Assembly: GCA_002298155.1 (NCBI GenBank)
Contig: DBME01000187.1
Span: 11,903-24,525, forward strand
Source of the DNA: Holophagaceae bacterium UBA706
GTDB taxonomy: Bacteria; Acidobacteriota; Holophagae; Holophagales; Holophagaceae
Direction: 5' to 3'
Length of the DNA stretch: 12,623 nt
Below the pieces are notes generated by a model that was not told the origin of the DNA, did no database searches, and saw only the letters and a list, made by a program, of their open reading frames with translations. Each line of letters opens with the position of its first letter. Position 1 is the stretch's first letter. Below, in pieces: positions 7,076 through 12,623 of this stretch. Made by a program: the position numbers and the translations under genes.

Positions 7076-9634
7076 TCAGCCTTCGGTCTTCCTGGGCAGG
7101 ACCCCGTCGCGCGCGAGGTCCGCCCGGGCCTGCCGTTCGCAGTCGGGGCAGATGCCGTGGCTGAACTGGGCGTGGGAATGCTCCTGGATGTAGCGTTCGA
7201 GCTGGTTCCAGAACCCGTCGTCATCCCGGATCTTTTTGCAGTAGCAGCAGATGGGCACCAGGCCGCTGAGGGTCCTCACTTCGCCCATGGCCTGGGTCAG
7301 CTCCGCGTTGGCCAGGAGCAGCTCGGAGGTGCGCAGGTCCACGAGGCCTTCCAGGCGCAGGCGGTCCCGGGTCAGCGCCGCCGTGCGCCAGCGCGCAGCG
7401 GCGAGGGCGAGGCCCAGGGTGAGGGCGGCCCAGAGGAGGAGGCCCCAGGTGCGCAGGTACCACGGGCGCAGGATGCGGAACGGGAAGGACAGCGTCGGGC
7501 CCAGAAGTCCGTCCTGGCGCGCGGCGCGGGCCTCCAGCCGGTAGACGCCGGCGCCCAGGCCGGGAAAGCGCAGGGTGCCCCCCTCCAGGGGCCGCCAACG
7601 GTCGTCCAGTCCAACCAGGCGGGTCTCCACTCGGAGATCCTCGACGCCCTCGACGAGGGGGAGGCGCAGGTCGAAGGCCACGCCCTTGGTGCGTGCGGGG
7701 ACCACCGCGCCGGAGGACAAGGGCCTCCCCTCGCCGTCCTGGGCCTGGAAACCCGACAGGGCGGGGGGGTCGGCCACGGGCCGGTAGAAGCGCGGCGTGA
7801 AGCGCAGCAGGCCTGAGATGGTGCCGATGTGGAGCGAACCGTCGGGCTCGCCGTAGACGCTGTTCCCGAAGAACTGGTCCACGGGCAGTCCCGACGCGCG
7901 GGTGTGGTGTTCGGCCCGCTTGCCGTCCCAGCGCACCACGGAGTAGCCGGAGGTGAGCCACACGACGCCCTTGGGGTCGGTCCAGCCGCCGGAGGCACCC
8001 TGGGCCGTGAGGGGGTGGTCCTTGCCGAAGGTGCCCACGACCTTCCAGCCCGAGGCGTCCCGGGCGAGGCGCGTGATGGCGTTGGAATCGTCATGGAGGA
8101 TCCAGAACTCGCCGTTGGGCCCCTGGAAGGCGCCCGCCACATCGTCCGCGGCCAGACCCTGGGCGGTGCCCATGGGCTGCCAGGCGCCGCCTGAACGGTG
8201 GAACAGACCCTTGGGCGAGGTGGCCCACAGGGTGCCGTCCGGGGTGCGGGCCAGGAAGTCCACCAGCATGGCCGGGTCCGCCCCGGGCAGGACGATGCGC
8301 TCGGCCAGGAAACCGTCGCCCTTGGGGGTGATGCGGAAGAAGCCCTTCATCGTTCCGCAAAGCAGCTCGTCCGGCCCCGTCCACAGCAGGGTAAGAGCCC
8401 AGGAGCCGGTGGGAAAGCCCTCGATCCGGGGCTTGGCGGCCGTGCCGTTCCTGGGGATGCACAGCACCGCGGTGTCGCTGGCCCAGGGCGGGTTGCCGCA
8501 GGTCCAGATCTCGCCCCCGGGCCGTTCCGCCAGGCTGAAGAGGGCCCAGCCATCCGTGCCCGGAACGAGGCCCCAGGGGCCCTTGTCCTGGCGGTAGAGG
8601 CCGTCGTGGGTGCCCGCGTAGAGGCGCCCGTCGCCCAGGCGCGTGACGGTGAAGGCCATGGCCCGGGGCAGGCCCTGGGGCCGCTCCTCCACGCACCAGA
8701 GGAAACCGCCCTTCATGCGCTGGAAGCCGTCGGCGGAGATGGTCCAGAGGGAGCCCTGGCCGTCGAAGACGATGGGCCAGTAGGCGTGGTGCCCGTAGAG
8801 GCCCTCGCGCTCCGTGATGCGGGTGACCAGGTCGCCGTCGATGCAGGCCAGCCCCTCGGGGCCGTTGGTCCACATGCGGCCGAAGGCGTCCTCCTCGAGG
8901 CTCACGAACGAGTTGCGGGTGAAGCCCAGGCGGGGGCCGAAGCGGCTCCGGGTGGGCTGGACCCGGACGAGGTCGCGGTCGGAGCGCACCCAAAGGGCGC
9001 CGCGGTTGTCCCGCTGGACATCCCAGGGGCGGCCTTCCAGGAACCCGCGCAGGGGCTCGATGCGCCAGGACGTTCCGTTCCAGATGGCCAGGCCGGAGTC
9101 GCCCACCAGGAGGCGCTCGTCGCCCCGGGGAGCCTTCCATCCCTTGACCCAGGTACCGGGGCCGGGGGAGGGCAGGATGACGGGGGCGCCGGTGCCGTGG
9201 ATGGTGAGGACGCCGTCGGAGACGACGCCGAAGCCTTCGTTGCGCATGGGCAGGAAGCTGCGCGCGGGATCCGGGGCGGGGAGTCCCGGCAGGAGCTTCA
9301 GGCCGGCCCGGCCCAGCCGGCACCAGGTGGTCCCGGCCCGGAACCAGAGGCCGGTGGAGGGTTCGGGGAACACGGGCCCGATGGCCCCCGAGGGAATGCC
9401 GTCGGAGGCGTCCAGGGGCCGGTAGCCCCCGGCGTCGAAGAGCCAGATGGCGCCCTGGTTGAGGAACCAGAAACCGCCGCTGCCGTTGGGCACGGGCCTG
9501 GAGGCGGTGCCGAGGTGCTGGCCCGGGGACGGGGGGAAGGTGTGGAAGCCAAAGCGTCCCGGCGAATCCTGGGCGCCCAGCACCGCGAAGGCCAGGACGC
9601 ACAGGAGAAAGCGAAGGATGGATCGGCCACGCAT
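7076..9634 (-). CDS. Propeller sensor-like protein with C-terminal Cys/His tail
   Basis: An 852-residue protein. A signal peptide (about 1-21) leads into a long region (about 45-615) of repeated blades such as GALWVRS, GRMWTNGPEGL, GSLWTISADG, GRLYAGTHDGLY and GTLWATSPKGLF, the pattern of two-component regulator propellers. A Y_Y_Y-type beta domain follows (about 650-722), then one transmembrane helix (about 731-749) and a coiled-coil-like linker (about 752-788). The cytoplasmic end carries LSGLVPICCYCKKIRDD (789-805), Trp809 and FSHGICPDC (824-832), which gives possible metal ligands Cys796/797, Cys799, His826, Cys829 and Cys832. No histidine kinase, GGDEF or helix-turn-helix domain is present. 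The tail resembles one I know from the C-termini of PAS and response-regulator proteins; its function is unknown to me. Only AGGG, 5 bases before the ATG, serves as binding site. It converges on the cyclophilin gene with a 7-base gap. Confidence 0.88.
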   Translation of the reverse strand: MRGRSILRFLLCVLAFAVLGAQDSPGRFGFHTFPPSPGQHLGTASRPVPNGSGGFWFLNQGAIWLFDAGGYRPLDASDGIPSGAIGPVFPEPSTGLWFRAGTTWCRLGRAGLKLLPGLPAPDPARSFLPMRNEGFGVVSDGVLTIHGTGAPVILPSPGPGTWVKGWKAPRGDERLLVGDSGLAIWNGTSWRIEPLRGFLEGRPWDVQRDNRGALWVRSDRDLVRVQPTRSRFGPRLGFTRNSFVSLEEDAFGRMWTNGPEGLACIDGDLVTRITEREGLYGHHAYWPIVFDGQGSLWTISADGFQRMKGGFLWCVEERPQGLPRAMAFTVTRLGDGRLYAGTHDGLYRQDKGPWGLVPGTDGWALFSLAERPGGEIWTCGNPPWASDTAVLCIPRNGTAAKPRIEGFPTGSWALTLLWTGPDELLCGTMKGFFRITPKGDGFLAERIVLPGADPAMLVDFLARTPDGTLWATSPKGLFHRSGGAWQPMGTAQGLAADDVAGAFQGPNGEFWILHDDSNAITRLARDASGWKVVGTFGKDHPLTAQGASGGWTDPKGVVWLTSGYSVVRWDGKRAEHHTRASGLPVDQFFGNSVYGEPDGSLHIGTISGLLRFTPRFYRPVADPPALSGFQAQDGEGRPLSSGAVVPARTKGVAFDLRLPLVEGVEDLRVETRLVGLDDRWRPLEGGTLRFPGLGAGVYRLEARAARQDGLLGPTLSFPFRILRPWYLRTWGLLLWAALTLGLALAAARWRTAALTRDRLRLEGLVDLRTSELLLANAELTQAMGEVRTLSGLVPICCYCKKIRDDDGFWNQLERYIQEHSHAQFSHGICPDCERQARADLARDGVLPRKTEG

Positions 9635-9658
9635 TGGAGCCCTAGCTTGAAGGAAGCC

Positions 9659-9700
9659 CAGCCCCGGGAGGCTGCCAGGCTGGCTATTGGGTTCCCAATA
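9659..9700. repeat. Three adjacent inverted repeats between the lipoprotein and propeller genes
   Basis: CAGCC (9659-9663) pairs with GGCTG (9670-9674) around CCGGGA. GCCAG (9674-9678) pairs with CTGGC (9680-9684) around a single G. TATTGGG (9685-9691) pairs with CCCAATA (9694-9700) around TT. They abut or share one base. The last lies 2 bases beyond the stop codon of the SPOR-NlpC gene, and the whole set lies between that gene and the propeller start. It may act as a transcript end for the lipoprotein gene, as an attenuator, or as regulator sites for the propeller gene. No T-run of terminator type follows. Confidence 0.5.
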
Positions 9701-9702
9701 AT

Positions 9703-10467
9703 CTAGACCAAATAGGAACGGGCGCCCAGGTATCTGTCGCGGTAATAGGTGTCTCCAAGCCGGTCCTTGGCGATGCGCCGGCCCCGGTTGGGAGCATGAA
9801 TAAAGTAGTCATCTCCGATATAGATCCCCACATGACTCACGTCGCCGGTGCCCGTGGTGGCGAAGAACACGAGGTCGCCGGGCCGGAGGCGGTCCCCGGG
9901 GACCTTCTCTCCCGCCTCGAACTGCTCCCGGGTGGAGCGGGGCAGCCGCAGGCCGTTGAGGCGGTAGACCGCCATGGCCAGCCCGCTGCAGTCGAACCCC
10001 CTGGCGGTGGTTCCCCCCCAGAGGTAGGGCACGCCCAGGTAACTGCGGGCGGTCTCCACGAGATTGGCGCGCAGGCCCTCCGCGTCCGCGGGTGCGGGGC
10101 GGGCCATGGGCGGCTCCTCGGGGGCCACCACGTAGAACTCCTGGATCACCCCGGAGGCGCGCAGTGCCTCGGCGCGCTTGCGCGCGGCGTCCTTGGTGGG
10201 GAAGTCGCCGAAGCGCACCCGGAAGAGGCCGGGCTGGGCGGCGTAGTAGACCGCGTCCAGGCCCCGGGCCTGGAGGGTCTCGGCCAGGCGGGAGGCGTTC
10301 TCCACCTGGGCGAAGGCCCCGGCCTGGATGGTGAACCCCAGGCGCGCCAGGGGCGCCGCCGCCGTCTGCGCCTTGCGGGGCGCGGGCGGGGCCGGCGGGG
10401 CGGTCCTGGGTCCCGCACACCCGGTGAGGATCAGGCCGGCCAGGGCGGCATGGAGGACGCGGCGCAT
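9703..10467 (-). CDS. SPOR + NlpC/P60 lipoprotein, probable peptidoglycan hydrolase
   Basis: A 254-residue outer-envelope lipoprotein predicted to cut peptide cross-bridges of peptidoglycan. The N-terminus carries a lipobox, LTGC, with lipidated Cys17, followed by a Pro/Ala-rich linker. A SPOR domain (about 43-115; IQAGAF at 47-52 and FRVRFGDF at 82-89) should bind glycan strands lacking stem peptides. The NlpC/P60 domain (about 133-254) has catalytic Cys160 (FDCSG), His212 (VSHVGIY) and a third polar residue, probably His224 (FIHAP). The ATG has AGGAG (10473-10477, complement) 5 bases upstream. The gene starts 24 bases after the permease stop in the same direction, which suggests cotranscription with the ABC transporter. 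The order of the two domains is clear; the exact bond cut is inferred from the family. Confidence 0.93.
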   Translation of the reverse strand: MRRVLHAALAGLILTGCAGPRTAPPAPPAPRKAQTAAAPLARLGFTIQAGAFAQVENASRLAETLQARGLDAVYYAAQPGLFRVRFGDFPTKDAARKRAEALRASGVIQEFYVVAPEEPPMARPAPADAEGLRANLVETARSYLGVPYLWGGTTARGFDCSGLAMAVYRLNGLRLPRSTREQFEAGEKVPGDRLRPGDLVFFATTGTGDVSHVGIYIGDDYFIHAPNRGRRIAKDRLGDTYYRDRYLGARSYLV

Positions 10468-10491
10468 GGGGACTCCTGGATGGGAATCAGT

Positions 10492-11541
10492 CTACGCCCA
10501 GCTGAACTTCTTCACAGCGATCAGGAAGCATCCGGCGGTCCAGGCCGCCACCACGGCCAGGCCCAGGCCGTGCTCCGATAGGTTGGCGCCGTCGTTGAAC
10601 ACCGCGCGCAGGGCCTTGAGGTAGGGGGAGAGGGGCAGGGCGATGACGGCCTGCTGCAGCCAGCGGGGGGCGGAGTCCAGGGTGAAGTAGACGCCCGAGA
10701 GGAACATCATGGGGAAGAAGAAGACGTTGGAGATGGCCCCGTAGCCTTCGGAGGTGCGCGCGAAGCCCGACAGGGCGAAGCCCATGGCCATGAAGCAGGC
10801 GCAGCCCAGGGTCAGCACCAGGGCCAGGAGCAGGTAGGAGCCCTGGTTGGCGATGCCGAAGAAGAGGTACCCCACCAGGAGCAGGATGGCGGCCTGGGCG
10901 AAGGAGACCGTGAGCCGGTGCAGCACCTGCCCCGCCAGGAAGACCCACTTGGGCAGCGGGGTCACGGCCAGGCGCCGGAACTTGCCCTTCTCCCGGTACG
11001 ACACGTTCACCATCCCGACGCTGAACAGGCCCATGGTGAGCATGTTGAGTCCCAGGAGGCCCGGCAGGAGGAAGGCGGCGTAGTTGGAGGCGTGGGCGTG
11101 GCCGGGGCTTTCCAGGACCACGGGCAGGAACCGGGCCTCCTGGCCCTGGCGGCGCATCTGGTCGGCGAGGCTGGCCTCCTGCACGAGCTGGGCCACCATC
11201 TGCCCCTGCATCATGAGGTAATTGTTCACCTTGAGGCGCAGGCCCTGCGGGCCCCCTTCCAGCTGGGCGGAGGTGTCCCCCTTGCGCCAGCGGGCCTCGG
11301 CTTCGGCCGGGGTGAGCTTGAGGGCCTTGACGGGCATCCGTTCCAGGGCCGTGAGCAGCCCCGGCGCGGCTTCCGCGGCCTGGGTGGTGACCACCAGGGT
11401 CATGGTGGGCGTGGCGCCGGGCCGGAAGATCGTGCCGAAGCCCAGGAGCATGAGCACCGGGAAGGCCACGGTCCAGAACATGGCCACGCGGTCGCGGCTG
11501 TAGAGCTTCCATTCGATGATGAACTGACGAAGGAGCAGCAT
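10492..11541 (-). CDS. ABC-2 type transporter permease
   Basis: Membrane subunit of an ABC exporter, 349 residues. One helix lies near the N-terminus (about 20-40), followed by a large extracytoplasmic domain (about 42-150). Five further hydrophobic segments follow at about 155-180, 201-228, 233-260, 265-290 and 325-345, giving the six-helix ABC-2 layout. The cytoplasmic turn NVSYREKGKFRRLAVTPLP (179-197) is the coupling region that contacts the ATPase, typical of this family (multidrug, linearmycin and DrrB-like exporters). The ATG has GAGGA (11546-11550, complement) 4 bases upstream, and the gene begins 18 bases after the ATPase stop. The substrate cannot be read; lipids, antibiotics or envelope components are all possible for the family. 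Confidence 0.92.
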   Translation of the reverse strand: MLLLRQFIIEWKLYSRDRVAMFWTVAFPVLMLLGFGTIFRPGATPTMTLVVTTQAAEAAPGLLTALERMPVKALKLTPAEAEARWRKGDTSAQLEGGPQGLRLKVNNYLMMQGQMVAQLVQEASLADQMRRQGQEARFLPVVLESPGHAHASNYAAFLLPGLLGLNMLTMGLFSVGMVNVSYREKGKFRRLAVTPLPKWVFLAGQVLHRLTVSFAQAAILLLVGYLFFGIANQGSYLLLALVLTLGCACFMAMGFALSGFARTSEGYGAISNVFFFPMMFLSGVYFTLDSAPRWLQQAVIALPLSPYLKALRAVFNDGANLSEHGLGLAVVAAWTAGCFLIAVKKFSWA

Positions 11542-11559
11542 GGGATCCTCGGCTGGGTT

Positions 11560-12477
11560 TCAGTCGCGCAGGCTGCGGCCGGTGAGGTGGAGGAAGACGT
11601 CTTCCAGGGTGGCCCGGCGCACGTGGATCTGGAGGTAGGAGACCTGTTCGGCGGCCTCGAGGATGGCGGGCAGGAGGGCCTTGGGATCCCGGGTGGGGAT
11701 CTCCCACAGGTCGCCGCGGGCGGTGACGGGCACGCCCAGGACGCCGGCGAAGGCGGATGGGTCGGGGGCCGCGCCATCGAAGGCCAGCTCCACGACGCTG
11801 GGGATGGCCAGCCCCTGGATGAGGCCCATGGGGGTGCCGGCGGTGAGCACCCGGCCATGGTCCATGATGGCCAGGCGGTCGCAGAGGGCTTCGGCTTCGT
11901 CCATGTAATGCGTGGTGAGGATGACCGTGCGGCCCTCGCCGCGGATCCTGCGCACCACGTCCCACAGGGAGCGCCGCGCCTGGGGATCCAGGCCCGTGGT
12001 GGGCTCGTCCAGGAAGACCAGCTCGGGGTCGTTGACCAGGGCCAGCGCCAGGGCCAGGCGCTGCATCTGGCCGCCGGAGAGGGTGATGTGGTAAGCGTCG
12101 GCCTTGTCCGTGAGCTGCACCAGGTCCAGCAGCTCCACGGCGCTGCGGCTGCGGGGGTAGTAGCTGCCGTAGAGGGTGAGGGCCTCGCGGGGGGTGATCT
12201 TGTTGAACAGGCTGGTGCTCTGGAGCTGCACGCCGATGCGCGCCCGGATCTCCTTGCCGTGGTGACGCCAGTCCAGGCCCAGGATCTCGATCTCGCCGCC
12301 GTCGGGGGGCGTGAGGCCCTCGATCATCTCCAGGGTGGTGGTCTTCCCGGCGCCGTTGGGGCCCAGGAGGCCGAAGACCTCGCCCCGCGCCACCTCCAGG
12401 TCCAGGCCGTCCACGGCGAGGACCTTGGGGTACTGCTTCTTCAACTGGCGGACCTTCAGGGCGGCATCGTGGGTCAT
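11560..12477 (-). CDS. ABC transporter ATP-binding protein
   Basis: Energising subunit of the exporter whose permease follows it, 305 residues, cytoplasmic. Walker A is GPNGAGKT (39-46), the Q-loop Gln is Gln86 (VQLQSTSLF), the signature is LSGGQ (133-137), Walker B is LVFLDEPT (153-160) with catalytic Glu158, and the switch His is His190 (LTTHYMDEAEALCD). After about residue 220 comes a C-terminal extension ending ATLEDVFLHLTGRSL, as in DrrA-like subunits. All nucleotide-binding motifs are intact. The ribosome binding site is weak (GGAA, 5 bases before the ATG). The 18-base gap to the permease gene supports an operon. Confidence 0.95.
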   Translation of the reverse strand: MTHDAALKVRQLKKQYPKVLAVDGLDLEVARGEVFGLLGPNGAGKTTTLEMIEGLTPPDGGEIEILGLDWRHHGKEIRARIGVQLQSTSLFNKITPREALTLYGSYYPRSRSAVELLDLVQLTDKADAYHITLSGGQMQRLALALALVNDPELVFLDEPTTGLDPQARRSLWDVVRRIRGEGRTVILTTHYMDEAEALCDRLAIMDHGRVLTAGTPMGLIQGLAIPSVVELAFDGAAPDPSAFAGVLGVPVTARGDLWEIPTRDPKALLPAILEAAEQVSYLQIHVRRATLEDVFLHLTGRSLRD

Positions 12478-12567
12478 GGCGTTCCGATGGGCGGGGCGTG
12501 GTGGACGGGGGGCGCGGCGGTTCGTCCCCCAGGATGACAGGCGGCCGCGTTGCGATCCAATCTCAAA

Positions 12568-12623
12568 TCAGACCTTCCAGAGCGTCCAGTCCGGCTGCGC
12601 CTGCGCCAGAGCTTCGGCGGCGG
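12568..12623 (-). CDS. C-terminal end of an unidentified gene (partial)
   Basis: The last 18 codons of a reading frame that enters from the right edge and stops with TGA at 12568-12570. The translation ends AAEALAQAQPDWTLWKV, which looks like a genuine protein end: an Ala/Gln helix, then an aromatic tail, with GC-rich third positions. It reads the same way as the ABC transporter genes and stops 90 bases before the ATPase start. Too little is present to name a product, and a chance open frame cannot be excluded. Confidence 0.4.
   Translation of the reverse strand, partial: AAEALAQAQPDWTLWKV

Noticed and set aside
8198..9706. A 502-residue plus-strand open frame opposite the propeller gene
   Set aside because: Composition is repetitive Gly/Ala/Glu with no recognisable motif; the minus-strand frame shows signal peptide, blades, helix and tail.
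12500..12531. GGGGG and CCCCC runs as a terminator of the partial gene at the right edge
   Set aside because: The stem would be only 5 bases around a 14-base loop, with no T-run.
10918..12537. A 539-residue plus-strand open frame across the ABC transporter genes
   Set aside because: It spans two convincing minus-strand genes, including complete Walker motifs, and its own translation is low-complexity.

Overview
This is a 12.6 kb stretch of GC-rich chromosomal DNA, densely packed with genes. Codons mostly end in G or C, and Shine-Dalgarno sequences of the GGAGG type precede most starts. The gene mix points to a soil or sediment bacterium of the Acidobacteriota, Holophaga/Geothrix type: a quinol-type nitric oxide reductase, a 6-phosphofructokinase with pyrophosphate-type active-site residues, and a large periplasmic propeller protein ending in a Cys/His tail. 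That placement is an inference from gene content and composition; there is no rRNA or other phylogenetic marker here. I saw no insertion sequence, CRISPR array, tRNA or rRNA.

Layout, left to right. Bases 1-150 are an AT-rich control region for norB, with a direct repeat, a possible promoter and a near-perfect palindrome. Then come norB (+), a single-domain response regulator (-) whose 3' end overlaps norB, and a CxxxCxxCC cluster protein (+) whose end overlaps a phosphofructokinase gene (-). An aldo/keto reductase (-) follows. A small AbrB-type antitoxin / PIN-domain toxin pair (+) diverges from it, and a secreted cyclophilin (+) starts 23 bases after the toxin gene.

From 7076 to the right end everything is on the minus strand. 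Read in the direction of transcription, it runs: the last codons of an unidentified gene, an ABC-transporter ATPase, its ABC-2 permease, a SPOR + NlpC/P60 lipoprotein, and a propeller sensor-like protein. The gaps between the ATPase, permease and lipoprotein genes are 18 and 24 bases, so these three are probably one operon. The lipoprotein and propeller genes are separated by 68 bases containing three consecutive inverted repeats.

How the genes relate: NorB removes nitric oxide at the membrane using quinol. The phosphofructokinase is central carbon metabolism. The antitoxin and toxin form one translationally coupled unit. The ABC/SPOR-NlpC/propeller block is concerned with the cell envelope. 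The best leads for something new are the propeller protein with a Cys/His tail where a kinase or cyclase would be expected, the symmetric DNA element at the predicted norB start site, the symmetric element in front of the antitoxin gene, and the stacked palindromes between 9659 and 9700. I did not find clear proof of an entirely new multi-gene system.
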